From Valencia hispanica (Eukaryota; Chordata; Actinopteri; Cyprinodontiformes; Valenciidae), in contig OY747702.1 of assembly GCA_963556495.2 (NCBI GenBank), forward strand, positions 44,912,180 through 44,976,179: a DNA stretch of 64,000 bases, in the 5' to 3' direction. The translations under genes were made by a program, and so were the position numbers. The notes under the pieces were generated by a model. That model did not search any database, was not told the DNA's origin, and saw only the letters and a list, made by a program, of their open reading frames with translations. Shown here one piece after another: positions 38,531 through 52,210 of the stretch; position 1 is the first letter of the stretch; each line of letters starts with the position of its first letter.

Positions 38531-41037
38531 TCAGTTCTAAAATGGTAAGTTACTTTTTTTTCTAGAACGAGGTTTATAAAGTGTGTGTGCTGTTTGTGTT
38601 CAGCCATGGGGGGATTTTTAGGGGGTTTACAGAAGAATGGGTTTCCCCGGGGTGGCATTCGTGTATGCATTATACATGTTGAAGCATTCCAGTCTTCTTT
38701 GATGCCCTTGAACAAGATGAAAGTATCGTGAACTCAGCTCGTTAGAGACCTTTCTGCAGAGCTACGCAAGGGAGGAGTCCGCCAGCATTATTAAAGCAAA
38801 GACATTATGAGCAATCTTCTCTGTAACACGTACAGACCTGCTGTTTCTCTTATCATCCAGCTTCCACCAGCCTGGACTGGGTACAGCTAATCTGGATCTG
38901 AAGATGTTTCTAGGGAATATGGGGCAATTTGTATGCAGTTAAAAGCACTCAAAGGACAAGTGCTGTTTATTGGTTTTTTTGGGTGCACGTCTGTTGGTAT
39001 GTTAAAACATGGACGGAGGAGGAAAGTAAAGAAGTGATGTGCCTTGGACAACTAAAGACCCCAAATTGTTTTGTGATCACAAAGAAGACAAAGACGTGTG
39101 AAAAGGTTTTTATCAATCCACCCGCAGGGCAATCATCACTAATATCATTTGTAGTGTTTTCTACTTCTACACCCACTCTGGAGTAAATGCAATCTATTGC
39201 CTAGCCTACATTCTTGTCTTTGCAACTCGACCCAGTATTACTTAAGCAAAGAATTGGTTCCTCGCCTCTGTGGAAACTAGATATGGGTGTAAATAATATG
39301 CCTCGACACTTTGTAAAAGCCCTAATCCCAAGAAAACAAACCTGAGTGAATCAGGCCCACCTGAATTGCTTTCAGGAAAACTAGATAATCAAAATGCTAA
39401 GCAGGCTTTGATGGAAAAATGAGCCGAGTTCCAGCAACATATCCCCTACAACTAACATCAGCAAATTCTCCCCTGAACTTTTATTTGTATTCAGTGTTTG
39501 GGTTTTTAATGTAATCAAGCCGCATTCGGGGCTCCATCAATGAGCTATTCTGATTTATGTCAGGCTGAATCAGACTTAGTGCTGAGAGGTTTGCAGACAT
39601 CATGAATGAGAAAAGGAGCCACACACTGAACACATTAGGGGTCCCACCATCTCCAGAGACAGTGGGGACAATGGAGACGGAGCACAGATAAAGGAGGCGG
39701 GTAACAGGGGTGAAGGAATGGCTCCCGCTGATCGGACAGGAGAAGAATGGGAGAACGAGTGAAAAGAAAGGTGGAGGCCCGACACACTGGCCACACAGGG
39801 CAGAGGGAGCAAGGGGGCTCTGAGAGGCCTACACTCGGTCATAGCCCATTAGGCAGCCTGGGTGAAAATGCTGCAGCTCATTACATGCTCTGCCTCAGTT
39901 CTGTGGATGAACAATGCACAATTACGCTACCCTGCTGCTCTTCAACCCATACTGCTGCATGCCTCAGAGGCGCCTGATACTGCAGCTACATCGGTCGACC
40001 TGCCAAGAGCCTCTGCGCTCATCAAACAGCCCATACATGCACTCCCTAATGCAAATCCAGGTTTATGTCAAGAAACAAAGGAACTGTATGAATTTGCTCC
40101 AATGAAAGGAGAGGAGAAACAGGAGAGACGGCTGTGCCACTGGAGAGAACACAACAAAGGTATAATGCAGCATTTGTGCAGCAACACAATGATGTTTGCT
40201 CCCTTTTGTCTGCTTTGTCCTCTTTAAATTCCTTAAAAAGGTAGACATGTGACAGAGAGATAATTCTTTTGTTTTCCCCATTGGATTCAGTTCCCCTGGT
40301 GTTATAATTACTGCAAAAAGAGGAGCAACCCAAACATACAAGGCATGTACAGAACCTCATGTACAACCCGAGTGCATCAGTAGAACCTGAGGTTAGTTGC
40401 TGTTTTTGATTTAAATCTAGATGCATCAGGTTTTAAATGTCTCTATCTCTAAAATCTGACCTCTCCTGATGAAAGTTTTATTTGTGTGTGAACCCCTGTA
40501 AGACTCTTCTTCTGCTGCCTTCCTGTGCTGGAGGTGCATTACTTAGTCAGTGGCGACTGCTACTTTTTAGGAGGAAAACTACAGCAAGTGAGCAAAATAG
40601 AGTTTTTAGGATCCTGTCAGTCCAGATCTTAACTTCTAAGGACCATCATCCACAGATGTAAAGAAAATCTACAGCAGGTTATTTGATAGTGAACAATGAC
40701 TACAGAAGAAACAGCGATCAGACTTCTGCTGACAGATGCCAATTTCTTGTTTCTGATCAGCCATATCACCAATTCAGATTTTTTCTCAAATGCCAACAAG
40801 TGATAAAAATCTTCTCTTATACACAATTATTATTCTTGATGTAAGTAAAAATAAACAGATAAGGCTTTTCTTGAGACAGTTTCCAAATTTCCTTTATGTC
40901 TTATTAGTGATTCCCATTTTGTCCAGTTCTACAGATGCACTGATTGGGCTGTTTTTAGAGGATTTCTGGTTTTCTTTGAAATCTGCAGGTTTCAATCTTA
41001 ACCAATCCATGTTTTTTAGGACTATAAGGAAAGCAAA

Positions 41038-41054
41038 CCCCCCCCCCCCCCCCC
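41038..41054 (+). repeat. Poly-C tract (C17)
   Basis: Seventeen consecutive C residues in AT-rich intron, followed by an A run. It is unstable to sequence, so the length is approximate. Confidence 0.9.
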
Positions 41055-44000
41055 AAAACATAGCTGGTTCGTTGATAGAGGTATTTAGTTTTGGAAGGAA
41101 TTATAAGATTATATCCTTTATGCATCAAAGCATTATGCTCCTAACATTTGCTTATATAATTTTAATGTGATCAAAACTGTTTGAAGTAAGTGCTGTTGGT
41201 TATTTTGTGCTTACACACTAAACTTGGAGGGATTTCTTAGTTTTGATGCCCTAAATAAACAGAAAAAAAAGACATTCAGATCTTTCAGTATTTGACCTGC
41301 CGATTACCAGTCACCACCAAATAATGGAAAACCACCTGATTCCGATCTCTGGCCAACTGATGCATCTTGAGCAGAAAGATCGTATTGCCGATCAGCAAGT
41401 TACTTGTTTTATTCTTTAAAATTCTCCTCACAGCCAAGATATCCTACTGTTGTAATTATTATTTTAGCGATGAATCATGTTTTTGCATCCAGAAAAAATG
41501 ATTAGGTAGGAGCAAATGGCATTAAAGTTGGCCAGAATATGAATTTTAAATTTTAACAAATTAAATCTGTGTACCTTCACCCCATGCCAAAAACAGACAA
41601 ATTGTCAATGTTCCTTAGTTCTTGATCTGTATGGAAATGCACTATATTCCTATAAAATATATTTTAACACAGGCACAGGTCGACCGATTGACTAATTACT
41701 TTGACAACATTGCACAAACAATGTAGATAGATCAGAATCTATTTTTTAATCACGAAAACTACCATTAAAGGAGTTAACAATTCAGAAAATGCAAGACTAC
41801 TCATTATATGTGGGAGAACTGAAAGTAAGAGTCATTAAAAAAAAAAAGAGATATTTTGTTGGTGGACAATCTGATAAATCTACAAAAGTAATTTAAAGGG
41901 ACCCCCAAGGATTAACATTTCTAATCTACAAAACACATTTTACTCCTTACTGTTCATATGCTGGATCTGTTGCATTACAATGTATCCTTTTCCACTAAGG
42001 CTTGTCGTGTTTTGATTATAATACGAAGGTAAAGTTTTTAAATTATTATTCCAATTCAGTTGCAAATCATCCTTCACTTAGTTAATCTAAATTCATTGTA
42101 TCACATCGGATCAAATCGTATTTGATCATATTTAGTCAAACCAAAACATTACATTAAATTTGTCTTCATATATAATAAATGTTTCAGTCTGACGTGGTAT
42201 AAGTGGTACAGAAACCCAAACCTCAAACACACAGCAAACAAAACACAGCTGAAAACGGTCCGTGAACACCTGAGATCTGGATTCATCTATCCACCAGCAA
42301 CATCAGTTCCTTCTAAATCTCCCTTCCTGCTTTTCTGCCATTATGCATGCGGAAGTTGACATTTAATCTGATGGGAGAAATACTAACGAACATGCTCCTG
42401 CTCCTGCTTTGTTTTAAGCATAGCAAGGCACAAAAAAAAAAGCAGGACACTCGGAAAGGTCACTCCTCCCTGGTGTCAGAGCAAAGGAAAAAGTTTCCGT
42501 TCACATGAGTATTGTTAAACTAAACTGCCTCCCTCCCCCCGTTTTCCCCTGCCATTCAAACAGTCAGAGCAGCGGCCCTGGGGACAAAGGTCTGGGAAAT
42601 CTCCCAACAATAATGTGGCTGCAAGTCGCATAACGAAGACAGGACACAGAAACACAATTATAATTCTGATATCCTTGGATTCTAATTAATACCTTTTCTC
42701 CCTGCACATTTGGAGAAAATTAGTTTTGGGCAAACCTAATTGTCATTATGAGTGAACTGTAATTACTTTTTACTGACTGTTTACTTTCTGTTTTCATTTC
42801 GGTTGTTTTGTTACAGACAAGGAAAGAAATGTTAGAGAATTTCTTACTCTTTTCCACATTCAGAATGAAATATATGAAAAAGGTGTCCTGGTTTTGAATC
42901 GTATCATGTACAAGCTTCTACGAGCAAAGGAGACGACTGCAGCTTGTGCACTGAGCTCACAATGAAATGAGATTCTCCTCCAGGTTATAACTTGAAGTTT
43001 GTGTTTCTGTATGTATAAGATGACCTTTTCTATGCTCCAATAATGTAAATACAGGCATTTCCACCACAGACAGCAACATTTGCATGAATGAAAGATGGGG
43101 GTATGCTCTTTTTTGTTCACCTACAGTCCTCGATTGTCAAAGATTTTACCGAGTATCCCAACAGAAAAAAGGCTTAACCCCACCTTAGCTTTGTGGCACA
43201 CTGCTGACAAATTTTGCCACTAAACGTGCAAGAGGCTGCTTATGAGCACTTCAGCATACCTCAATAAATCTGTGTTGATGATGCGTTTCCCCTCCTCCGT
43301 GTTGGGACTTGAACACTGAGGGATCTCCATTAAAGAAGAGCAAACGCAGTGTGTTTGTGTCGGAGAGTTTAATTTGAGAAATAAAAAAAATAAAAAAACA
43401 ATGCTGCGAGAAACTAATTTAAATGGGTAATTACATCCACGCAGCATTGCTTGCAGGGCTTAACAAGGTACGTAATGATGTCCCCCTTCCCCAGCGATAA
43501 ACATCATCACTACGTCCATTTCCTTCACTCCATTTAGCCTTTTCTCATTTGCGGGTGGACCCATCAACCTATAAGCCCAATGCCATTACACCCCTTCTTG
43601 CATTTAGATTCACGTCCAATAAAGACCCTGCAAACATAAATTGCTCGATGGCTGCAGCCATTATGTTGCTATTTTTGGCTGCGCAAAAATCCCCCTTCAT
43701 TTGACGTTTAATGGGTTTACAAGAAAGCTAATTCTGCCTTTTTGATAGAGCTTTTAAAAGTAATTTAAAGTGTGTTTCCCCTCATTTTGTTGAAAAACTT
43801 GTTTCTTAAATCAAGTAAAATGATCTCAAGAGGAAGGAGGAAGATTAAAGCTAATCTGATTTACCTTCTCTAAAAACATGCCCCCTCATGTTTTCTGTTG
43901 CAGGAATTTTGAACATCTGATGTTTTTTGTCACTGACTTTCAATTTGTAAAAGCATCATGGTACAACCCCAAACCTGAGAGGGGGGATTTTATTTAACAG

Positions 44001-44069
44001 AGGAAAACAACAATATTGTGAAGCAGAAGGAAAAAGATAAATGGCATTTAAAATGAATATAAATAAACA

Positions 44070-44118
44070 TCTGAAAAGTATGTCATGCATATATTTTTAG
44101 CCCTGAATCCTGAAGTGA
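44070..44118. mobile_element. Tc1-type terminal fragment, outer layer of the nest
   Basis: The string CTGAAAAGTATGTCATGCAT followed by a CCCTGAATCC-type end resembles the terminal region of the Tc1-like family whose internal part resumes at 45780. Its position just outside the MITE suggests the MITE landed in a Tc1 copy that also lost internal sequence. Confidence 0.4.
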
Positions 44119-44132
44119 TCTAATTAGAGCAG

Positions 44133-44288
44133 TGTTTGCCAGTCCTGGTCCTCAAGGCACACTGCCCTGCATGTTTTAGATATTTCTCTGTTTTAGCAAG
44201 CCTGCTTTACATGATTGCAGTTCGTAAAAGCCTGTTAATCAGCGTCCGGCTGTGCTGAACCAGGGGAACATATAAAACATGCCTTAAT
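44133..44288. mobile_element. hAT-type MITE arm (CAGTGTTTGCC...), split by the next element
   Basis: Begins CAGTGTTTGCCAGTCCTGG and continues GTCCTCAAGGCACACTGCCC, then TGCATGTTTTAGATATTTC. Later bases (ACCAGGGGAACATATAAAAC) are the inverse of that arm. This is a MITE family I know as frequent in teleosts, with long inverted ends built on TCCTGGTCCTCAAGG. The expected right terminus is cut by the hAT element and resumes for a few bases at 45764-45778 (GCCTTGAGGAGAAGG). Confidence 0.65.
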
Positions 44289-45763
44289 CAGTGTTCGGAA
44301 CATTACTTAAAAAAAGTAATAAAGTTGCTCACTACTTCTTCTGAAAAGTAACTGAGTTAGTAAATGAATTACTCTATAATAAAAGTAACAAACATAGTTA
44401 CCAGGGAAAGTAACTGTTTGAGCTTCTGCTGCTGCTGCTGCTGCAGCAAAAAAAAAAACAGTTGCTATATATGAAAAAAGTTAGATTTTTCTGACCACTT
44501 TTCAAAAGTCAGTTGAAATGTGTAAGAGAGACAGGTAGCCTACTTGTTTATAACTTTCTATATTGCACATCAACAGACAGCAAGAGGTTTATCCTGCACT
44601 TCAAGTATTATTTTTGTAACAAAAGTAAACTCCTTAGCATATTCAATCAAACTCTCACAACCTAAGACATCTGGTCAAGTAAACTACCTGTGCTTCCAAG
44701 TATTGTGTTCACAACAAAAGTAAACAGTTAAACATTGTAAGGTGAGTTTAACTCCGTAGGAAATGGCCTCCCTTTGTATAGTGCTTTTTCAGTCAGAGGA
44801 CCCCAAAACGCTTCACACTACATTCAGTCATTCACTCATTCACATGCTGGTGATGGCAAGCTACATTGTAGCCACAGCTGCCCGGGGGCACGCTGACAGA
44901 AGCGAAGCTGCCATACACACAGGCACCACCGGGCCCACTGACCACCACCAGTAGGCAAGTCGGGTGAAGATCTGTTGCCCAAAGACAAAATGACTGAGAC
45001 AGACGGTGCATGGCTTCGAATCGGCAACCCATCGGTTACAGGACGAACTCCTACCACCTGAGCCAAGGTCCCTTCATGGTCCAGGAGTCCAGGGGTTGTG
45101 TTAACCAAATATTTTCTGTATTTGACCTTGTTTTTTAAATAGTGATGGAAGAATCTGTAGGACATCGGTCATTTTGACAGATTAGTATTCACAACTCTGA
45201 ACACTCAACACTGAGACATTTTCAACTTTAAGCACAGACTACAAGTCACTGAATCAATTCAAAAAAGATTCCCATGACAGCATCTGAGCATAATCTCACA
45301 CCTGGATACCGTACCCAACGTATCTCGTTATCTGCAAACTGACAGTGCATTGAAGAGTTACAGAGACATGGAGCGCATCTGTGACAGCATTGTTCACAGA
45401 CTGGCGATGATAAAATGCTGCACGTAACTACCGATGCAAAAAGAACGCATGCCGAGGGATTTCCTTTCGCTGAAACAATCAGAAAAGCTCAGAGAATCTT
45501 GCTGAATTCTGATCACTTCAACTGGAGAAATGTTCCCTGATTTCAAAACTATGGTTGAAGAGGTGCCATTATGCACAGGCGGATGTTCAGCTCCTCAGCA
45601 TTTGGAGTACGGAGTTCATTTAATCAATTAAAAGTAACGGACTGCATTTAACAGTAACGGCGTTGTAACAATGGAAACAATAATTTGTTAGATTACACCG
45701 TTACTGATAATAGAACGTCGTTACCTAACGGCGTTCTTTTAAATGCCGTTATTACCAACACTG
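44289..45763. mobile_element. hAT-type element with CAGTGTTGG ends, interrupted by a SINE
   Basis: The left end is CAGTGTTCGGAACATTACTT and the right end, read inward, is CAGTGTTGGTAATAACGGC. Subterminal AGTAAC/GTTACT-rich stretches on both sides are typical of this fish hAT group. The flanking 8-bp sequences GCCTTAAT (44281-44288) and GCCTTGAG (45764-45771) match at 6 of 8 positions, an aged hAT duplication. The interior holds a CTG tract near 44424-44446 and SINE copy 2. There is no intact transposase. Confidence 0.75.
44762..45072 (-). mobile_element. tRNA-derived SINE (fish V-SINE-like), copy 2, nested in hAT
   Basis: Colinear with the copy at 2118-2427: shared blocks include TTTGTATAG.GC, TTCAGTCATTCA, GTGATGGCAAGCTAC-type and CACCACCGGGCCC segments, and a minus-strand A box TGGCTCAGGTGG. 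The B-box region (GATTCGAAGCC) is diverged, so it is probably transcriptionally dead. It interrupts the hAT-type element at 44289-45763 and is therefore younger than that element. Confidence 0.75.
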
Positions 45764-45778
45764 GCCTTGAGGAGAAGG

Positions 45779-45965
45779 CCAGATGACACCAAAATTATAC
45801 TTTTTCGGCATACACGCAACTAAGATGGCACATGACTCTGAATACCCATGTTGGTGGCAGCATCATGCTGTGAGAATCCTTTTCTGCAGCAGAGATAGAG
45901 GAGCTGGTCAGAGTTGATGGGGAAAGCGGGACGATGTTAGAAGAAAACCTGTTAGTATGACAAAA
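45779..45965 (+). mobile_element. Tc1-like transposase relic, internal fragment
   Basis: Decayed plus-strand match to the fish Tc1-like transposase region: CAGATGACACCAAAATTATAC corresponds to the SDETKIE catalytic-core segment and GGTGGCAGCATCATGCTGTG to the GGGSIMLWG segment, followed by AGAGTTGATGGGGAAA. There are frameshifts and no open frame. It is probably the right half of the Tc1 copy beginning at 44070. Confidence 0.6.
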
Positions 45966-47777
45966 AACTACATTATGTATCTGTTTTTATCTAAGTCTGT
46001 AGATCAAGTTGTATTTGTAACCATCTTATTAATACAAAAAAAAATCCTATACAGTCTGCCCATTCTTATAGTTTCAAATAGAATTGTGATTATTTATCTG
46101 TGGTGACAAGGTCCAAGTCTTAAAACTCCTAAGGCCTCCTCACCATCACCCAAATCTTTAACTCTTTCCACAGGTTTTTGCAAGGTTTTGTGTTTTAGAT
46201 TCAAGTCAGGACTCCAAAACATTAATATTACTTTCAGTCAGAAAAAAATGCCAAGTAGGTAGAATTAAAATTTTACTTGAAACCTAATTCTGCCAGAGGT
46301 ATGAAAAATTGTGGTCTTACACAAACGAACATCCTACACATGCAACAGAAAAGAGACATGATTGCTTTCTGTAAAGGTCACCATGATTTGTGGAAAATAA
46401 TCTCGCCCTCTTCCGAACACTGCATTTTACAAAGAGAAATAACACGTTTCAGGCAGCAGGAACACAGGTTGAGAAAAATCATTGCCGTTCTATAAATAGA
46501 TTCCGCTCCCCGCTCCTCTCCTTCCACATTTCTCTCCCTTCAATTTGCCAGGACTTGGCGTTTTCTTTACCACGCTCCCCTCTCTGTACAGTCTGTATGA
46601 GTCGTATGCAGTTAAGGACACTCACGGTGACGTTCGTACGTCAGCCGCTGTCATTCATGTGTTTTGACTGTTAAGCTCTTCTGGCTGGATGCTCTGATCC
46701 TAACAAGAGGGTGGCAACCCAGCAGGCCCGGCTGCTCCTGACTGGCTGCCTGCGGCTGTTATGTCAGTTCCTTGTACCTCCATAACATCGGGGATGACAT
46801 GCGGTGATGGGGGTGTTCGCGGTTTGGGGTCAGGGCTATAAAAACCTAACCGAGTGTTAAACCATCACTGCTACCCAGGGAGCTGAAAACCATCTCGTTG
46901 AGTAATGTCACTCAGTGACCCTGCGCCACACCCATACTTCGCCTTGAACGTGATAGGAGGAGCCGGCGGCGGATGATGCCGCGTCCATCACTGTCATTCT
47001 GCTAATTTGCTTCTGGCAGACAGCTTTATTTCACCTTATAAACAGTGACACTTGAAAAGCGGAGCGTTTTCTAAAATCGCTGCCTTACAAATGACCTCTC
47101 TAAATAATTAACAGGTTCGTCTGCCGTTAAATCAGCGCTCATCTGAAGCTTCTGGTGATGAAAGATTATTTGCCAACTGCTTTGAGAAGGAAGGGGCTTT
47201 AAAGAATGTGATATATACCTCCTGATGTTTTGAAATATAAAATATATATTAAAACTTGTATAAAAGATCAAAGACTTCTGTAGCTCTTCTTTTAATGCAA
47301 AATATCTGTCATGATTAGTCACTGGCAAACTGTTGAGCGATAAGGAGCTTATGTAGATTTGGTATACCTGTGTATTTTTATATATAAAGCTGATAAACGT
47401 ATACATTTTTAAAGGATGTCTGTGCAAGCGTTCTTCCGCAACAAGAGAGACGAGACAAGATGAGAGAAAAAGGGGGCTCTGCTTTCAATTTCTGTTTCTC
47501 TGCTATCTGTGTTGTTTTCCTCCCGGTTACATTTTCAGCCAGCAGCGATGTCCTCCACTTTACGTCAATCACAGCTTGCTGAAGACAACAAACAAACAAA
47601 CAAAGCTGAAACATTTTGCAAGAATCAGTTGGCAAGGATGAAATGAAAGAGAAGCTGTAATAAATAATCAAAATCCGCTCAACCGTCCCGACTACTCTGA
47701 AGATTCATGATGTTAATATATATATATATTTTTTTTAAATTGAACAGCTGCTGAGATAAGAATATAAAGCATTAATA

Positions 47778-48330
47778 TCTCCCCAATGTCTTTTTACACT
47801 TTGTCATGTTACAATTACAAACTTCACAGTATTATTGGGATTTGATGCGTCAGATCAACACAAAGTACTGCATAGAAGAAAGTGGAAGGATATGATGAGA
47901 CATTTTCTACAAAATACAAATAAAACTCTATTTATACTGTATTTGTACTGTATTGTACAAACTGTATTTGTACAATGCCCCCCCCAAAATGAAACATCAA
48001 AGTTGCGTAGAACTATTTTTCCAGTCTTTTAGTGAATGTTAACCAACTTTGCATGTCTGGACAGTGACCTTTTTAACATTACTTTGACTAGGCCATTATA
48101 AATAATGAATACTCTTTTATATGAATCTTCACTCTGGCTGTACGTTTAGGGTCGCCCTATTAAATGCCTCTGACATATTTTTTCCCCACTATTGTCCTCT
48201 GTTTAGCCCCAACCATATACTCATCAACTCAAATCAGCTTTCCTGTCTCGTCTGAGAAAAACAACAACCCCACAGCATGATGCTGCCACCACTTTGGGAT
48301 GCACATTATTTTTCCAGCAGAAAAGCTACA
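47778..48330 (-). pseudogene. Decayed Tc1-like transposase, minus orientation
   Basis: Plus-strand order: TTTACACTTTGTCATGTTAC and CAACACAAAGTACTGCATAG (terminal region), TTTGACTAGGCCATTATAA, CTGTACGTTTAGGGTCGCCC, then CCCCACAGCATGATGCTGCC. This is the reverse complement order of a Tc1-type transposase. An AT-rich insertion sits around 47930-47980. No open frame survives. Confidence 0.6.
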
Positions 48331-48445
48331 TGTTAGTTTTTTTTCTATTGGACAAAGTATGACAAAGTTCAAGGTCCATGAATAATTCTGCAAAAATCAG
48401 TAACAGCTGAGGATATGTCAAAGTTTTCAAACTAATTATTCTCCG

Positions 48446-48447
<2 letters not shown>

Positions 48448-48483
<36 letters not shown>
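48448..48483 (+). repeat. (TA)n microsatellite
   Basis: About 18 TA units next to a Tc1 relic; self-complementary. Confidence 0.95.
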
Positions 48484-48485
<2 letters not shown>

Positions 48486-51400
48486 CATGCAAAATGTGAA
48501 CGTCCCAGCTCCTATAAAAAAAAATGTGACAGTACAAAAAAAAAGTAATGATTGGATGTGTACTCCTGAGTGTGTGTGTAGGGGATATTGGCACTTTAAC
48601 AGATGTGTAGCATGCACTGACAGCATGACATCTATTTTGAATGCTCAATATGACACGTTTGAATGCTCCAGTGCATATTGTCCCGATGTGAAGCAACAGA
48701 GAGGGATAAGCTGCCTCGGCGGAACCACTCCCTGTTGTTCCTCCCACGTAAATACCAAAAACATCTTTCTAACACACAGGGAAGGAAAAACAACTTGAGT
48801 GCAGTCATGTTTGCTGATTTGTTTCACTTATTCTTTTTCTGTTTGAGCTGGCCTCGACTGGTTTGAGTAATGTAGGATACAGATTTCTGCTTGAAGTTAA
48901 AACTATCATTCAAAATCATTAAAACTTATGAAACGGTACCAAAAAAAGCAGCACAGTGAGCATCTGGAGGAAGAATGCTTCAGTTATTTGATAACTTTTA
49001 CTCGTGGGACTCACTCTCAGCTGAATACTAAACATCTTGTGCCACGCAGGGCGATCTCCAGCCACCTTTTTAAAAATTCACCCGCTGCCTCTTTCTGATT
49101 GATTTATTATCCCTCTAAAGAAAAAGAAAAAAATCGTTCTCTTACCTGAATCATGCTAACTGATATAGTAGGATCACTAATTTTCCTGCTCTGCTCATTA
49201 TCAGGATTCACAGGTGTGAGAAGCGTTCCTCCGAATTACAAATTCAAAAACACATTCTAGCCAAAGGCCATTCCTTTACTGTATAATTGTCTCTACCCAC
49301 CAAGTGATTCACCATAATTAAGCCATGGAAGACAGCTTTATTCTCCTGTGAACATTCATATTAGTGCTACCACAGGCGGGTCTCACAAACATCTCACAGC
49401 TGATGCTTTTAAAGACAATGGATAGTCATGTTCAAGGAGGTATCTACAGGCTTACATTGTCACAAGGGACAATGCAATACACACAATGTAACTGGATGTA
49501 TGAAGCCTTCAGGGAGTCCTGTCACTGTTATCTTGGCCTGAGTCTGCCACGTCTGGGTGTCTTTAAGAGGAAAAGCTCGACTCCAGCTGCTCGGAAATAA
49601 GCAGGATGCTCGCTGGCCCGCATAAACTGAAAACAGAGCACATCTCTGAATTAATCACATACATAAATTACACATAAACAAAAAGCTTTATCCTCCAATT
49701 TATGAACAAATCACAGCTGTCCATGCTGTGAGGACTAGAGACCAGAGAAACCACCTAGTGACCAGAAACGACCCTATCTGGTGATTCGCCAGTAAGAAAG
49801 TCCAAATTTTAAAAGAGGAAAAGAAAAACAATCCAAGTAAACAGTAAATCAGATCAGTTAAAGCAGGTAATGGCAACAACACTCTTTGGTTTGGTAGCTC
49901 TGACTGAGTGAAGAAGACTACTCGTTAGCTATGTTCAGTATCAGTAAGATGTTCAAAAAATAAATCAGAGGATGGTCCGAGGAAGCCTTGATCCGACCCC
50001 TGAATGTTAGAAGCAATTTAAAAGGAAACCACATCTTTTTTTCTACATGTCAAGAGATGTTGCCAGTCTATGCAGGCTGTGAGACAGCAAGTCTCAGCAG
50101 ATAACAGGATGGCTCAGCATATTGCAGCACATCCTATTCAACTTTCAACCTCTGTCTGTCAAGGGGTGTGGTGGATTATGAAAAGCCTTTTGGAAATCTT
50201 AGAGTTGAAGTAATGATCTACATTAATTGGGGATGCTGTTCCCAAACTTTTCCGACCCAAAATGTAACAATGGAAGATACTCATAACCTTGACTATTGGT
50301 TGAGTACTACAAGGTCAATTAGAACAGGGTACAAGAACAACAAGGACCATCAACAGTCAATTTATGGACCAACCTCAACTTTGGAAACCACTCCTGCTGT
50401 TTTAGTAATACTAACTGTGCACAAATCGCTATCATTAGACACAATAAACAAATCAAAATATCAACTCTATAAGTATTTTGTGGTTGTAGTACAACCCTGT
50501 GACAACTTTCTCATGCCATGTGATGTCACCTCTTCTCTTAATATAAAAAAGAAATGGACTCAAGTAAAGAAAGCTAGAAAAAAAAATTGCTAAAAATTGA
50601 AGAAATAGCAATCAGCTAAACTCAAAATCAAAACTTAGTCGGTGTATCTCCAGCGATGACTAAATAAACCTAGGCGTCCCTTTGGGAAAGCAAACTCCTC
50701 CTACGTTGATAAATGAATTGTGTAGTTTTAAGGGTTGCCTCAGGTTGAATATATTTTAGGGGGACAAAGCATGCACTCTAATCACAATCACACTTTGTCA
50801 CTTGTTGGGTCTTAACCAGTCAGGGTGATATGGGTGGAGAACTTGTGGGGTCAAGCGGTTTCAAGCCTGAGCCTGATCGCGGCAACAAAGCAATTATCAG
50901 GCATTCCACTGCTGTTTGTTTGTTCTATAAATAGAATAGAAATTAAACTAAACACATTTTTTATTTAAGAGTTACATCTGTACATGCTGGATGCTTCTGT
51001 CTCTAGCAAATGTCACAGCGGGGAGCAGGGAAAACAATGACAACTGGTATTGTGCAGGGTTACTCTGTTGGAGGCTAAGGTGTGCTCTCGGTGCCACTCT
51101 TCCCTATTTTGTTGATCTTCCACACACACAGTTGCTTTTCTCAGTCCAGATAAAATGTGCACAGACTGGGTCAAAGAGATGTTTGTCAACATCCAGTGTA
51201 AGAAGGAGAGAGGTGGAAGCTGCATGTTAAACAGCTCCTGCCTCTATCAAGCCAATCAACTGGCCCTTAGAAAATAGGAAAACGTGGACACCTGGCACTA
51301 AGACTGGAGATTCACCCTCCTTATCTGTCTATCTGCCCTCACGCCGCTCCATCAAGACAACTCCGAGCTTTGCATAATGAATCATCAAAATCAATCTCCT

Positions 51401-51984
51401 CTCCTATTTGTCTTCCTCTCCTCTTTTTCATTAGCCGACACAAATAACGGGAGCCCTAATCCTGAGTCTAATGCAGTTTTATTGGATGCTTCAGCCACAG
51501 ACGTGCTATATTGCAAGAATTTTTTTATATCTTTGTGCACTGATATCAAACATTTAATTCCTTGGCTGTGAAATAGTGCAAAAGCATGCAATGACAGCGC
51601 CTGGAAAATTGCATGTAATGGTTTTACTTTTTTTGTTCTGATTTGTTTGTCGTTGACTTTAGTACTGGTCATTATCATTATTGCACCCATTCATTTTTTC
51701 CTCATTTGTTGTCTTTAACGTTTCGTACACAACTTTTTAACTACGATAATGGAGCTAGTTGCAGCTTTAATAGTTTACTGTGTGGAAATGTTGTTTTATG
51801 CCCCCAATATACAACATCTACCAACAAGTTATTTTGGTTGTCATCTTTGCCTCTTTAGATTTGTCCAATTTGCTCCCTGGACCAGATACAGTGTGCAATT
51901 AAAATATTTAATAAAGTCAAATTCATAGATGGGCATTTTTTCCCTTCTTGTAAAGCAAATCACAAATCTTAACACACTTCACCC

Positions 51985-52210
51985 ACCGTGATTGTGGGGG
52001 TGATCGCTCTTTTCTTTTTTTGTAAATGGACAATTTTGAAAGATAAATTAAATGTTCTATAAGTACATCAAAGTAGTCAGATAATGTTTTGATTAAATAT
52101 TCTGAAAAAAAGACATGGTATCAGATTAACTATTATTTTCAAGCTTCCCAAGGTTCCCATAAATGTTCATCAGCACAGACAGAGCGTTTGCATAACTTTG
52201 CATGTGATTG
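51985..52210. mobile_element. Truncated relative of the 54.4-55.6 kb hAT interior
   Basis: Colinear, same-orientation similarity to 54620-54840. Matching blocks are GATAAATT..A..GTTCTAT, AGTAGTCAGAT / GGTAGTCAGAT, AGACATGGTA(T/C)CAGATT, GGTTCCC/GCTTCCCAAGGTT and AGCACAGACAGAG(C/T)GTTTGC. No inverted ends were seen on this copy, so it is a fragment. A shorter, weaker match to the same family lies near 24160-24230 (TCAAGAGTG..GAATTCAC and GCTGCGTC). Confidence 0.65.

Noticed and set aside
46080..46260. Further Tc1-like segment (CAGGTTTTTGCAAGG, GATTCAAGTCAGGACTCC)
   Set aside because: It sounds like another decayed transposon terminus, but it is too short and diverged to assign.
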